Positions 43,588 to 52,972 of a DNA stretch of 64,000 nucleotides are shown here, in pieces. The translations under genes and the position numbers were made by a program. The notes beneath the pieces are model-generated. The model searched no databases. It had not been told where the DNA came from and worked only from the letters and a program-made list of their open reading frames with translations. Each line of letters opens with the position of its first letter. Positions within the stretch are counted from its first letter, which is position 1. Source of the DNA: Aggregicoccus sp. 17bor-14 (lineage in GTDB: Bacteria; Myxococcota; Myxococcia; Myxococcales; Myxococcaceae); the NCBI RefSeq assembly GCF_009659535.1, contig NZ_VJZZ01000011.1:1-64000 (forward strand), read 5' to 3'.

Positions 43588-43736
43588 GCGCAGAGCAAAT
43601 CCGCGCGGGGCTGCGCAGGACAACGGCGCGCGGGACGAAGGTCCCCCCGCAGACAACTCGTTTGGACCCCGAGCCCCCTGCCCAGCCGCTTGCGGGGAGT
43701 GCTGCGCTCCGGGCCTTCACCCCTCTGGAGGTTCCG

Positions 43737-45050
43737 ATGAGACGCGTCTTGATGCCGAGCCTGCTGGCCCTGCTGCTGCTGTCCTCCACCCCGGTGCGCG
43801 CGGAGGTGCTCGTCTCCGCCATCGTCAGCGTGCTGGTGGACGGCGGCAACAACTACAACTGGGAGAAGGTGGCGCTGCCCGGCACGCAGTGTGGCAACGG
43901 CTCCCAGTACAAGTTCTTCATCCGCCGCACCGGCTCGCCCAACGTCCTCTTCTTCCTCGAGGGCGGCGGCGCCTGCTGGGACTACGACACCTGCAGCGGG
44001 CGCGCGGGCATCCTCGGCGCGGCGAACCCCAACGGCATCGCCGACGACTACATGAAGCAGTTCACGGCGAAGTACGTGAGCCCCATCGTGAACGGCGCGG
44101 ACCCGGGGCTGCCCTTGCGCAGCCGCACCGACCTGGTGACCAAGGACTGGAACATCGTGTACCTGCCGTACTGCACGGGCGACGTGCACATCGGCAACAG
44201 CAGCGTCACGTACACGGACCCCACGGGCGCGCAGCCGCCGCTCGCGTGGAAGCACAACGGCTACAACAACACGATCGCCGCCGCGAACTACGCGCGCTCC
44301 CAGTTCCCCAACGTGCAGAAGCTGCTCGTCACCGGCTACAGCGCGGGCGGCACCGCGACCTCGAGCGCGTACTACTTCATCCGCCGCGCGCTGAACCCCG
44401 CGCGCGGCTACCTGCTCAACGACTCGGGGCCCATCTACCTCGCGCCGAACATCAGCTCCCGCTCGCGCCCGCTGCACGAGAAGATCCGCCAGTCATGGGC
44501 GCTGGACTCGGTGTTCGGCCTGCTGCCCGCGAGCTTCGACCGCAACGACTACGGCACCATCAACCGCATGGTGGCGCAGGAGTTCCCCGGCGATCAGCTC
44601 GCGTACACGGGCTACACGCGCGACTACAACTACTCGCGCTTCTCCTACGAGCGCTTCCTCACCCCGAACGACAAGGAGAGCGTGCTGCGCTACTGGAAGG
44701 AGGACGAGGAGCGGCTCATCAACGAGCTCAACCTCTACCCGAACTGGAGCTACTTCATCCCCTACGAGCGGCAGATCAACGCGAGCCACTGCTCCACCAT
44801 CATCACCTTCATCGGCTCGCACGCCTGCCAGCGCATGGAGAAGAAGCATTACTGGTACGAGTACCTCGAGTTCCCGCAGACCCAGACGTACAAGTGCTAC
44901 AGCGAGTTCGTCCCGATGGAGACCTTCCTCAAGCGCTTCATCGTGGACGGCACCCGCACGCGCATCTACGAGCCGCCCAACGGCTACAACGCGCAGGACC
45001 CGGGGATGCAGATCGTGGCGCCGCTGATCAACGGGGCGGTCGGAGGGTAG
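43737..45050 (+). CDS. Secreted pectinacetylesterase/Notum-like hydrolase
   Basis: A 437-aa secreted hydrolase. A signal peptide ends near VRA/E. The family signatures are [10 protein letters not shown] (oxyanion region), Ser202 in GYSAGG, and a late Asp/His pair (INASHCS). In plants these enzymes remove acetyl groups from pectin; Notum removes a lipid from Wnt. The bacterial substrate is not clear. The start ATG 43737 follows CTGGAGG. It converges on the glutamine synthetase gene with a hairpin between. Confidence 0.85.
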   Translation: MRRVLMPSLLALLLLSSTPVRAEVLVSAIVSVLVDGGNNYNWEKVALPGTQCGNGSQYKFFIRRTGSPNVLFFLEGGGACWDYDTCSGRAGILGAANPNGIADDYMKQFTAKYVSPIVNGADPGLPLRSRTDLVTKDWNIVYLPYCTGDVHIGNSSVTYTDPTGAQPPLAWKHNGYNNTIAAANYARSQFPNVQKLLVTGYSAGGTATSSAYYFIRRALNPARGYLLNDSGPIYLAPNISSRSRPLHEKIRQSWALDSVFGLLPASFDRNDYGTINRMVAQEFPGDQLAYTGYTRDYNYSRFSYERFLTPNDKESVLRYWKEDEERLINELNLYPNWSYFIPYERQINASHCSTIITFIGSHACQRMEKKHYWYEYLEFPQTQTYKCYSEFVPMETFLKRFIVDGTRTRIYEPPNGYNAQDPGMQIVAPLINGAVGG

Positions 45051-45056
45051 AAACGG

Positions 45057-45092
45057 CGAGGCCGCCGATCCCGGGCGGGAGCGGCGGCCTCG
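45057..45092. terminator. Hairpin between convergent genes
   Basis: CGAGGCCGCC (45057-45066) and GGCGGCCTCG (45083-45092) are perfect 10-bp arms. The stem ends converging transcripts. The - strand side is followed by CCGTTTC; no clear T-run follows on the + strand, so termination there may depend on other factors. Confidence 0.6.
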
Positions 45093-45114
45093 ACTGCTCG
45101 AAGCTGCGTGCCTC

Positions 45115-46551
45115 TCAGAACAGGTTCCAGAGGTACTGGTTCGTGACCTCGTGGTGGAACTGGATCTCGGCGGGCTTGATCATCGTGCCGAGCTGGCGCG
45201 GGCAGCGCTCGGCGGAGGCGAGCTTGAGCTCCGCGTACTTGCCCTGCACGTTCTCACCGAGCGCCTGCGCCATGAACTGGCTGCCCTTGAAGAGGCGGAT
45301 GGCGTCCACGATGTTGTCCGGCAGGAAGCGGGTGCGGGTGCGCTTCGTCTCCGCCTCCTCCTGGCTCTGCGGCCCCTCGAGGCCGACCTTCAGGATGCTG
45401 TAGAGCGCGAGGTAGGGGTTCGCGTCCGGGGCCACCGAGCGCACCTCGACGCGCGCGCTCTTCTCGTTGCCGAAGGGGATGCGGACCATGGCGCCGCGGT
45501 TGTTGGCGCTGGCCTTGATCTGGTTCGGCGCCTCGTAGTGCGGGTCCAGGCGGCGGTACGCGTTCACGCTCGGGTTGAGCACGAGGCACAGGTCGTTCGC
45601 GTTGGTGAGGATGCGGTCCACGAAGTCCCAGCCGGTGGTGCTCAGCCCGTCCTGGCCGTTCTTGTCGTGGAAGATGTTCTTCCCACCGCGCGAGATGGAC
45701 AGGTTCATGTGCATGCCGCTGCCGTTCACGCCGGTGACGGGCTTGGGCAGGAAGCTCGCGGTGGAGTCCAGCTGCGCGGCCACCTGGCGGCAGAGCAGCT
45801 TGTAGAGCAGCACCTGGTCGGCGATGACGAGCGCCTCGCCGTAGTTGAAGTTCATCTCGAACTGGCTGGGCGCCACCTCGGGATGGTCCTTCTCGTTCTG
45901 GAAGCCCATCGCGCGCTGGGCCTCGGCCGCGCGGTCGATGAAGGTGCGCAGCACGTCACCCGGCAGCGAGTGGAAGTAGCCGCCGATGGAGATGAACTCG
46001 AACTTCCCGTTCTCGTGGTAGTGGCGCTCGGCGTCGCGGCCCTTGAAGAGGAAGCCCTCGATCTCGGGGGCGAAGTGCACCACCGTGCCGTCCTTCTTGT
46101 GCAGCTGCTCGGTCATCTCGCGCAGGCGGCCGCGCATGTCCGAGGGGTAGAGCGAGCCGTCGCGGTTGTGCGCCTCGGCGAACACCAGCACCTTGCCCGG
46201 GCCGAACACGTCCGAGGGCAGCCAGTAGAAGGCCGACCAGTCCAGCGCCAGGCGCAGGTCCGACTCCTGCTGCGCGCTGAAGCCGCGCACGCTGGAGCCG
46301 TCGAAGGTGAGGTTGTCCGCGTTCTTGAGCAGGAACTTCTTGTCGTAGTCCAGCATGTGCAGGCGACCCTCGAGGTCGCTGAAGCACACGGTGACCGCCT
46401 TGATCCGCTTCTCGTCCACCAGGTACTTCGTGCGCGCCTCGCGCAGCTTGTCCGGAGACACCCGCTGGTGGCGCTCGTCCTTGACCTTGAGGTTGAGCTC
46501 CTCGAGCTCGTCGTACGGAATCTCCAGGAAGGTGCGCAGCTTGGTGTCCAT
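45115..46551 (-). CDS. Type I glutamine synthetase
   Basis: Forms glutamine from glutamate, ammonia and ATP; twelve-subunit cytoplasmic enzyme. The 478-aa protein has LTFDGSSVRGF, the ATP/glutamate region EMNFNYGEALVIADQ, VNGSGMHMNLS and NPYLAL. I do not see the adenylylation tyrosine motif NLYDLP, so control by GlnE is unlikely. The start is ATG 46551 with GGAG upstream; a longer open frame exists but is not needed. The gene is divergent from ygiQ across an AT-rich promoter region. It may be one of several glutamine synthetases in the genome. Confidence 0.9.
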   Translation of the reverse strand: MDTKLRTFLEIPYDELEELNLKVKDERHQRVSPDKLREARTKYLVDEKRIKAVTVCFSDLEGRLHMLDYDKKFLLKNADNLTFDGSSVRGFSAQQESDLRLALDWSAFYWLPSDVFGPGKVLVFAEAHNRDGSLYPSDMRGRLREMTEQLHKKDGTVVHFAPEIEGFLFKGRDAERHYHENGKFEFISIGGYFHSLPGDVLRTFIDRAAEAQRAMGFQNEKDHPEVAPSQFEMNFNYGEALVIADQVLLYKLLCRQVAAQLDSTASFLPKPVTGVNGSGMHMNLSISRGGKNIFHDKNGQDGLSTTGWDFVDRILTNANDLCLVLNPSVNAYRRLDPHYEAPNQIKASANNRGAMVRIPFGNEKSARVEVRSVAPDANPYLALYSILKVGLEGPQSQEEAETKRTRTRFLPDNIVDAIRLFKGSQFMAQALGENVQGKYAELKLASAERCPRQLGTMIKPAEIQFHHEVTNQYLWNLF

Positions 46552-46619
46552 GGTGTCTCCAGGTACCCCACTGCCGACCGGGACGGCCCCGGTGCGGCGC
46601 GGTTGGCTTGGTGGCGGGA

Positions 46620-46646
46620 TATTTATGATTGCCGTTCGGATTTCAA
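46620..46646 (-). promoter_or_regulatory. Possible promoter of the glutamine synthetase gene
   Basis: On the - strand, TTGAAA (46646-46641) and TAAATA (46625-46620) are separated by 15 bases in an unusually AT-rich spacer. This resembles a sigma-70 promoter, but the spacing is short. Confidence 0.3.
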
Positions 46647-46793
46647 GCCTTAATCCCTCTAAATTTAATCCCGAGAAAAGATCCCCAGCAGATCCGCAGG
46701 GTTGGCGTGCGCAGTTGTCGGCAGCCCGGCGAGCAGGCGGGGCGCCGGGCGCGTTGCCGGCATGAACCGGGAGGGCTAAGGGGTTCACCACCG

Positions 46794-48755
46794 ATGGCAT
46801 CCCTGGTCCCGCTCAAGACTCCCCGGCCCTTCCTCCCCGTCACCCGCGCCGACATGGCCGCGCGCGGCTGGGAGCAACTGGACATCATCATCGTGTCCGG
46901 CGACGCCTACGTGGACCACCCGGCCTTCGGTCCGCCGCTCATCGCGCGCTTTCTCGAGGGGCGCGGCTTCAAGGTGGGCATCATCCCGCAGCCGGACTGG
47001 CACTCGGCCGAGCCCTTCAAGGTGCTGGGCAAGCCGCGGCTCTTCTTCGGGGTCGCGGCCGGGAACATGGACTCCATGCTCAACCGGCTCACGGCGCAGA
47101 AGAAGAACCGCTCCGCGGACCAGTATAGCCCGGGCGGGCGCACCGACTCGCGCCCCGACCGCGCGAGCATCGTGTACGCGCAGCGCTGCCGCGAGGCCTT
47201 CCCGGACGTGCCCATCGTGCTGGGCGGCATCGAGGCCAGCCTGCGGCGCATCGCGCACTTCGACTACTGGAGCGAGAAGGTGCGCCGCTCCATCGTGATG
47301 GACGCGAAGGTGGACCTGCTCGTCTTCGGCATGGGCGAGCGGCCCATCTGGGAGATCGCCGACCGGATGAACCGCGGCGAGAAGATGAGCGACCTCAAGG
47401 ACGTGCGCGGCACGGCCTACATCATCTCCAACGCCGAGATGCAGAAGCACGAGGCGGACCCCGCCCGGCGCGCCGCGGACAAGAAGACGGTGGTGCTGCC
47501 CTCGTACGAGGAGGTGATCGCGGACAAGGTCGCCTTCGCGCGGATGACGCACGACTTCCAGCTGGAGACCAACCCGGGCAACGCGCGCCCCATGGCGCAG
47601 CGGCACGGCGACCGCGCGGTGTACTTCAACCCGCCGGCGCACCCGCTCGACGACGGGCGCGCCGAGGGCACGGCCACGGTGGCGATGGACGAGCTGTACG
47701 ACCTCCCGTTCAACCGCGTGCCGCACCCCATGTACAAGGAGCCCATCCCCGCCTACGAGACGGTGAAGCACTCGGTGGTGCTGATGCGCGGCTGCTTCGG
47801 CGGCTGCAGCTTCTGCTCCATCACCGAGCACGAGGGGCGCGTCATCCAGAGCCGCTCGGGCGAGAGCGTGCTGCGGGAGATCCGCGAGCTGCGCCGCATG
47901 GGGGACTTCCGCGGCACGGTGACGGACCTCGGCGGGCCCACCGCCAACATGTACAAGATGAAGTGCAAGAGCGAGGCGATCGAGAGCAAGTGCCGCAAGC
48001 TCTCCTGCGTGCACCCCGGGGTGTGCGAGAACCTCGTCACGGACCACGGCCCCCTCATCGAGCTGATGCGCGACGTGCGCCAGGAGGAGGGCGTGAAGCA
48101 CGTCTTCATCGCCTCCGGCGTCCGCTACGATCTCGCCGAGCGCAGCCCCGAGTACGTGAAGGAGCTCGCGGCGCACCACGTGGGCGGGCAGCTCTCGGTG
48201 GCCCCCGAGCACGTGTCCCCGCGCGTGCTGGAGAAGATGAAGAAGCCCGGCATCGAGAGCTTCGAGCGCTTCCAGACCATGTTCGCCTGCGCGAGCAAGG
48301 ACGCGGGCAAGGAGCAGTACGACATCCCGTACTTCATCTCCGGCCACCCCGGCTCCACGCTCGAGGACATGGTGGAGCTCGCGCAGTGGCTGAAGAAGAA
48401 CGGCAAGCGCCCGCGCCAGGTGCAGGACTTCATCCCCACGCCCATGTCCATGGCCGCCTGCATGTACTACTCGGGCATGGACCCCATGAAGATGGAGCCC
48501 GTGTACACGGCCACCGGCCTGCGCGAGAAGCGGCTGCAGAAGGCGCTGCTGCTCTACTGGAACCCGGAGCAGTGGCCGCTCGCGCGCGAGGCGCTGCGCC
48601 AGGCGGGCCGGGAGGATCTCATCGGCCGCGGGCCCCACTGCCTCGTGCCGCCGGAGACTCCGGCCGAGCGCGCCCGGCTCGAGCGCCAGGCCGCGAGCGA
48701 GCGCCCCCTGCCGCCGCGCCCGCGAGGGCGCCCCCAGCGCCCCGCGCGCAGCTGA
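46794..48755 (+). CDS. ygiQ: YgiQ-family radical SAM protein
   Basis: A 653-aa radical SAM enzyme of the YgiQ (UPF0313) family. The iron-sulphur motif CFGGCSFC gives Cys334, Cys338 and Cys341, after the HSVVLMRG strand. The N-terminal region ([29 protein letters not shown], seen in pieces) is typical. The C-terminal tail is basic and Pro/Arg-rich. Function is unproven for the family. ATG 46794 is preferred because homologues start near it. A copy of the 36-bp repeat lies just after the stop. Confidence 0.92.
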   Translation: MASLVPLKTPRPFLPVTRADMAARGWEQLDIIIVSGDAYVDHPAFGPPLIARFLEGRGFKVGIIPQPDWHSAEPFKVLGKPRLFFGVAAGNMDSMLNRLTAQKKNRSADQYSPGGRTDSRPDRASIVYAQRCREAFPDVPIVLGGIEASLRRIAHFDYWSEKVRRSIVMDAKVDLLVFGMGERPIWEIADRMNRGEKMSDLKDVRGTAYIISNAEMQKHEADPARRAADKKTVVLPSYEEVIADKVAFARMTHDFQLETNPGNARPMAQRHGDRAVYFNPPAHPLDDGRAEGTATVAMDELYDLPFNRVPHPMYKEPIPAYETVKHSVVLMRGCFGGCSFCSITEHEGRVIQSRSGESVLREIRELRRMGDFRGTVTDLGGPTANMYKMKCKSEAIESKCRKLSCVHPGVCENLVTDHGPLIELMRDVRQEEGVKHVFIASGVRYDLAERSPEYVKELAAHHVGGQLSVAPEHVSPRVLEKMKKPGIESFERFQTMFACASKDAGKEQYDIPYFISGHPGSTLEDMVELAQWLKKNGKRPRQVQDFIPTPMSMAACMYYSGMDPMKMEPVYTATGLREKRLQKALLLYWNPEQWPLAREALRQAGREDLIGRGPHCLVPPETPAERARLERQAASERPLPPRPRGRPQRPARS

Positions 48756-48760
48756 CGAAG

Positions 48761-48799
48761 CGGTCCCCTCTCTCTTTGGGAGAGGGTCCGAGTGAGGGA
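48761..48799 (-). repeat. 36-bp palindromic repeat, copy after ygiQ
   Basis: Reverse orientation: the complement reads CCCTCACT-CGGA-CCCTCTCCC-AAA-GAGAGAGGGGAC. It lies between ygiQ and the next gene on the same strand. Confidence 0.8.
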
Positions 48800-48837
48800 T
48801 TGCACCGCCGTGCGGCGACGTGGAGCGGGCCGGCCCT

Positions 48838-49716
48838 GTGAGCGAGCGCTTCGACACCTTCCTCATCGTGGACTGGAGCGCGAACGGCGTGCCCAAGACG
48901 GGGCGCGACAGCATCTGGTGGGCGCGCCTCTGCTCCGGCTCCGCTGTGCTGCAGTTGAGCAACCCGTCCACGCGCCACGAGGCGATGGCGCAGCTGCGCG
49001 CGGTGCTCGCGGAGGAGCTCTCGCGCGGTGCGCGCGTGCTGCTCGGCGTGGACTTCGCGCTGGGGTACCCGCGCGGGCTCGCGCAGGCGTTGGGGCTCGC
49101 GGGCCCTGCGTGGCGCGCGCTCTGGGAGGAGTGGCGGCGGCGCGTGCGCGACGCGCAGGACAACGCCAACAACCGCTTCGAGGTCGCAGCCGCGCTCAAC
49201 GCGCAGCTCACCGGCGGAGAGGGGCCCTTCTGGGGACGTCCCGCTTCGCGCGCGCTGCCGGCGCTCCCCACGCGCCGGAGCTTCGCGTACCCCGTGCGCG
49301 GGCTCACCGAGCGCCGGCTCTGCGAGCTGCGCGTGCGCGGGGCGCAGCCGGTGTGGAAGGTGGCCTACGCGGGCAGCGTGGGCGGGCAGAGCCTGTGCGG
49401 CCTGCCGCACCTGCTCGCGCTGCGCGAGGACCCGGTGCTCGGTCCGCACGTCCGCGTGTGGCCCTTCGAGACGGGTTTCGCCGTGCCGGACGGCGCGCCC
49501 TGCGTCGTGCTCGCGGAGGTGTACCCCTCGCTCGTTCCGCTGCCGCGCGAGGGCGCGGGCGTGAAGGACGCGCGGCAGGTGGAGGCGCTCGCGCGGCACT
49601 TCGCGCGCGAGGATGCGGCGGGGCGGCTCGCGGCGTCCTTCGCGAGGCCTGCGGGGCTCAGCGATGCCGAAGCGCAGGCGGTGCGGGAGGAGGAGGGGTG
49701 GGTGCTGGGCGTGTAG
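48838..49716 (+). CDS. DUF429-like conserved protein of unknown function
   Basis: A 292-aa cytoplasmic protein opening with RFDTFLIVDWSANGVPKTGRDSI, an RNase H-like fold start seen in DUF429-type proteins, some of which are labelled CbiG-like in databases without proof. An Asp in VDWSA and a later Asp (LGVDFALGY) could form a metal site. The start is GTG 48838 or GTG 48820 (six residues longer); I prefer 48838 because GGAG lies 12 bases upstream. It lies after ygiQ and the repeat. Function unknown. Confidence 0.7.
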   Translation: MSERFDTFLIVDWSANGVPKTGRDSIWWARLCSGSAVLQLSNPSTRHEAMAQLRAVLAEELSRGARVLLGVDFALGYPRGLAQALGLAGPAWRALWEEWRRRVRDAQDNANNRFEVAAALNAQLTGGEGPFWGRPASRALPALPTRRSFAYPVRGLTERRLCELRVRGAQPVWKVAYAGSVGGQSLCGLPHLLALREDPVLGPHVRVWPFETGFAVPDGAPCVVLAEVYPSLVPLPREGAGVKDARQVEALARHFAREDAAGRLAASFARPAGLSDAEAQAVREEEGWVLGV

Positions 49717-49722
49717 CGAGGC

Positions 49723-50574
49723 TCAGCCGAACCACGGGCCCGAGGGGGGCGCGAAGACGTAGACGCGGCCCTGCAGACCCGGTGGGAGGCGGCGCTGCAC
49801 CTCGGCGTGCACCTGAGCCGGAGCGAGCGACTGGCTGAAGTGCATCAGCACCAGGGCCTCGTTCTCGAAGGCATCTGCCCGCGCGATGAGCTCGTCCAGG
49901 TGCAGGTGCGCGCGGGCCTGCGCGTCCTCGACGCTGCGGGCCGCGTCCACGAAGGTGCACTCGAGCACCAGCACGCGGCTGCGCAGCAGCTCGGGGCTGG
50001 TCTCCAGCACGCGCGAGAGCGTGTCCGTCACGTACGCGAGCTCGAGGTGCTCGGTCTCCTCGAAGACGCCCGGTGCGCCCTCGCGCCGCAGCCGGGCGAT
50101 CTCCTCGCCGGGCAGCGCGCGCAGCTCGGGGCGCAGCTTCTGCACGCGCCGCAGGAACTGGTAGCCGAGCGAGGGCACCGGGTGGTGGGTGCGCAGCGCG
50201 CGCACCCAGAGGCCCGCGCCCAGCTCGCGCGTGTCCCCGGGGCGCAGGGGCTCGGGGCGGATGGAGAGGTCGCAGTGGTGCAGGCGCGTCTGGGCGGCCA
50301 GCGCCTCCTGCATCGCCGGGAGGATCTCCTCGGGCAGGAACACCTGCGGGGCTCCCTTGCCGATGAGCCGCCGGATGCCCAGCAGCGCGCCGAGCGCCCC
50401 GGCGTGGTCCGGGTGCCCGTGGCTGAGGAAGATGCGGTCGGTCCCGGCGAAGGAGCGGATGGGAACGCCTGCGTCCAGCACCGCGCCCAGCTGCGGCACC
50501 TGCAGGCTGGTGTACACCCCACCCACCGAGATGCCGCGAATCGTGTAGGGACCTGCCTGCAGCTCGGTGAGCAT
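49723..50574 (-). CDS. MBL-fold metallo-hydrolase
   Basis: A 283-aa metallo-beta-lactamase-fold hydrolase with the metal motif LSHGHPDHAG (HxHxDH type), a later His in THHPVPSLGYQFL and Asp in YVTDT. It resembles RNase Z-like and related hydrolases; the substrate is unknown. The start could be GTG 50604 or ATG 50574; neither has a strong ribosome site. The gene is divergent from the HD gene (ATG 50610). Confidence 0.85.
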   Translation of the reverse strand: MLTELQAGPYTIRGISVGGVYTSLQVPQLGAVLDAGVPIRSFAGTDRIFLSHGHPDHAGALGALLGIRRLIGKGAPQVFLPEEILPAMQEALAAQTRLHHCDLSIRPEPLRPGDTRELGAGLWVRALRTHHPVPSLGYQFLRRVQKLRPELRALPGEEIARLRREGAPGVFEETEHLELAYVTDTLSRVLETSPELLRSRVLVLECTFVDAARSVEDAQARAHLHLDELIARADAFENEALVLMHFSQSLAPAQVHAEVQRRLPPGLQGRVYVFAPPSGPWFG

Positions 50575-50609
50575 CGCGACGAAGCTAGTTCTCCCGAGGT
50601 CCACGCGCC

Positions 50610-51212
50610 ATGAAGACCAAGGCTCCCGCTCCCATCTCCCTGCTGCAGGGGCGCCGCCCGCTGCCGCTGCTGGAGGCCTACTTCGAGGCGAACCAGCTCA
50701 AGCAGCTCTACCGCCAGGGATGGCTGCGCACGGGGCTTCCTCCCGAGCGCTGCGAGAGCGTGGCGGAGCACTCCTTCGGCGTGGCGCTGCTGTGCCTCCT
50801 GGTCATCGAGGCCCACTTCCCCGAGGCCGATGCCTCGCGCGCCGTGCGCATCGCGCTGCTGCACGACCTGGGCGAGGCCTACGTGGGAGACCTCACTCCG
50901 GCCTCCGGCGTGGACAAGGCCGAGAAGCACCGGCTCGAGCGCGAGGCGGTGCACCGCATCCTGGGGAAGCTGCCGCGCGGCGAAGTGCACCTCGCGCTCT
51001 GGGAGGAGTACGAGGCGGGCAGCTCCTTCGAGGCGCGGCTGGTGCGGCAGCTGGACCGGCTGGAGATGGGGCTGCAGGCCTGCATCTACGAAGGGCAGGG
51101 CGTGGGCGACCTCTCGGAGTTCTTCGCCTCGGTGCACCGCGCGCTGGAGACGCCCGCGCTGCAGGCGCTGCTCGCCGAGCTCGAGACGCTGCGGCCGGGG
51201 AAGGGCGCCTGA
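50610..51212 (+). CDS. HD-domain phosphohydrolase (YfbR/HDDC2-like)
   Basis: A 200-aa HD-fold enzyme. Metal ligands are visible: His of VAEHSFGVALL, the HD pair in LLHDLGEAYVGDL, and a later Asp in LVRQLDRLEMGLQA. The closest recognised relatives are the HDDC2/YfbR 5'-deoxynucleotidases. The stop overlaps the next gene start (TGATG), so they form an operon. Confidence 0.88.
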   Translation: MKTKAPAPISLLQGRRPLPLLEAYFEANQLKQLYRQGWLRTGLPPERCESVAEHSFGVALLCLLVIEAHFPEADASRAVRIALLHDLGEAYVGDLTPASGVDKAEKHRLEREAVHRILGKLPRGEVHLALWEEYEAGSSFEARLVRQLDRLEMGLQACIYEGQGVGDLSEFFASVHRALETPALQALLAELETLRPGKGA

Positions 51213-52006
51213 TGGACCTGAACGTGGACGGCCTGGCGGTGAAGGTGGAGGGGCGCGGGGCGCCGCTGCTGCTCGTGCACGGCAGCGCGGCGGACCTGAG
51301 CACCTGGGCGGTGCAGCGCTCGGGGCTCGAGGCCCACGCGCGGCTGCTGCTCTACGATCGCCGCGGCGCGGGCGAGTCGCCGCTGCGCGAGGGCGAGCGC
51401 GCGCCCAGCGTGCAGGACCACGCGCGCGACGCAGCCCGGGTGGTGGAGGAGATCGCCACCGAGCCGGTCGTCGCATGCGGCTCGAGCTTCGGCGCGGTGG
51501 TGGTGCTGGAGCTCGCGCGCACGCGGCCGGAGCTCCTGCGCGGCATGGTGCTCATCGAGCCGCCCCTCGCCGCGAGTGACACCGGCGCGTTGCTGCCCCC
51601 GGGCCTGTGGGAGTCGCTCGAGCGCACCGCGGCGGAGAGTGGCGGCCCGGCCGCCTCCGAGGCCTTCCTGCGCTACGTGCTGGGGGAGGAGGACGTGCAG
51701 CGCCTGCCGCGGCTCGCGCGCGCCCGCGTGCTCTCGCGCTGGGACTCCATCCGCCGCGACTGCCTCGCGCTCGGAGACTACCGCCCCGACTATGCGTCGC
51801 TCTCGCGCGTGCAGACGCCCGCGCTGCTGCTGGGCGGTGTGCGCAGCCCGCCGCAGTACGCGCCCACGCTCGCGGCGCTGGGGCGCACCCTGCCGAACGC
51901 GCACGTGGAGCAGGTGCCGGGCATGGGCCACATGCTGCACGCGGACGTGCGCGGCCACTTCAACCGCCGGGTGCTCGCCTTCATGGAGTCGCTTCCCGCG
52001 CCCTGA
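51212..52006 (+). CDS. Alpha/beta hydrolase
   Basis: A 264-aa hydrolase. The nucleophile is Ser92 in GSSFGA; the LLLVHGSAADLSTW strand forms the oxyanion region, DRRGAGES is conserved, and the catalytic His is in GMGHMLHAD. The substrate is unknown. The start ATG 51212 overlaps the preceding stop, giving translational coupling to the HD gene. Confidence 0.9.
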   Translation: MDLNVDGLAVKVEGRGAPLLLVHGSAADLSTWAVQRSGLEAHARLLLYDRRGAGESPLREGERAPSVQDHARDAARVVEEIATEPVVACGSSFGAVVVLELARTRPELLRGMVLIEPPLAASDTGALLPPGLWESLERTAAESGGPAASEAFLRYVLGEEDVQRLPRLARARVLSRWDSIRRDCLALGDYRPDYASLSRVQTPALLLGGVRSPPQYAPTLAALGRTLPNAHVEQVPGMGHMLHADVRGHFNRRVLAFMESLPAP

Positions 52007-52016
52007 GCGCGCGCGC

Positions 52017-52262
52017 TCAGCGCGGCGAAAGCAGGACGATCGCGGTCTGCACTGCCCAGCCCAAGTACACCAGCACGAAGGCGGCCGTGAGCGCGGGCTC
52101 CAGCACCGCGTCCCAGGCGCGGGCGAGGGGACCCTGGCGCGCGCGCAGCATGAGGCGGGCGCGCGCGCGGCGGGCGATGCGAAAGGCGACGTGCGGGGGG
52201 ACGTCGCGCACGGGGAGCTGGGCGAGGCCCTGCAGCAGCGGGTCTCTCGGTGGGGTGGTCAT
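52017..52262 (-). CDS. Small membrane protein, possible anti-sigma partner
   Basis: An 81-aa protein with a soluble N-terminal half (LLQGLAQLPVRDVPPHVAFRIARRARAR) and one membrane segment (ALTAAFVLVYLGWAVQTAIVLL). The start overlaps the stop of the ECF sigma gene by 4 bases (ATGA). This order and coupling are typical of anti-sigma factors, but the protein lacks the zinc motif of the ZAS type. The role is inferred. Confidence 0.7.
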   Translation of the reverse strand: MTTPPRDPLLQGLAQLPVRDVPPHVAFRIARRARARLMLRARQGPLARAWDAVLEPALTAAFVLVYLGWAVQTAIVLLSPR

Positions 52263-52828
52263 GGAAGGGCTCCGAGAGGAGGGGAGACGTCCTGCAGCTT
52301 CGCCTCGAGCATGCCACGGGCGCGCGAGAGCCGCTGGCGGAGCGCCTCGGGCTTGAGCCCGAGCACCTGGGCGGCCTGGGCGTGGGTGAGCTGCTGCACG
52401 GCCGTGAGCAGCAGGGGCTCGCGGTAGCGCAGGGGGAGTGAGGCGAGCGCCCGCTCCAGCTGGCGCTCGAGCTGGCTCGCGGCGGCGAAGTCGAAGGGGG
52501 AGCGCGGCTCGTGCAGGCGCGCGGCGAGGCGCGCGAGGGCCTCGTGCAGCGCGGTGTCCACCACGTTCCAGCGCCGGTGGCTGCGGTGCAGGTTGCGCGC
52601 GACGGTGAAGAGCCAGGCGCCCAGCTCGGTGTCGGGCGCGAGGCGCGGGGCGTGCTGGGCGAGGCGCAGCCAGGTCTCTTGCAGCAGATCCTCGGCGACC
52701 TCCCGCCGGCCACTCAGGCGCGCGAGGAAGCCGTAGAGGGGCGCGCGCCAGCGGGCGTAGGCCGCGTCGAACGCGGCCGGGTCCCCCTTGCGCAAGTCGG
52801 CGACCAGCGCCTGCTCCTCCGTGCCCAT
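52259..52828 (-). CDS. ECF-type RNA polymerase sigma factor
   Basis: A 189-aa sigma-70-family factor. Region 2 is seen in AFDAAYARWRAPLYGFLARL and DLLQETWLRLAQ; region 4 in LPLRYREPLLLTAVQQLTHAQAAQVLGLKPEALRQRLSRAR (in pieces). The long signal-sensing tail of some ECFs is absent. It starts at ATG 52828 and is coupled to the small membrane protein. It is divergent from a gene at 52973. Confidence 0.93.
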   Translation of the reverse strand: MGTEEQALVADLRKGDPAAFDAAYARWRAPLYGFLARLSGRREVAEDLLQETWLRLAQHAPRLAPDTELGAWLFTVARNLHRSHRRWNVVDTALHEALARLAARLHEPRSPFDFAAASQLERQLERALASLPLRYREPLLLTAVQQLTHAQAAQVLGLKPEALRQRLSRARGMLEAKLQDVSPPLGALP

Positions 52829-52857
52829 GGGCGCATCAACGCGCGAGGGCCCCGCAC

Positions 52858-52892
52858 GTGACAAGCGCCCCCTTTTTATTTGCCGCTGTCAC
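52858..52892. promoter_or_regulatory. Inverted repeat in the sigma factor promoter region
   Basis: GTGACA (52858-52863) and TGTCAC (52887-52892) are exact 6-bp arms flanking an AT-rich CTTTTTATTT core, upstream of the ECF gene. It could be a regulator or sigma-factor site; not proven. Confidence 0.35.
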
Positions 52893-52972
52893 GCCCGCGC
52901 CCCTCCCGCGTTGGGAGGGTGGGAGGCCGAGGCGCCAATGGAGGCGCCGGCTCACCGCGCAGGGGTGCACAC

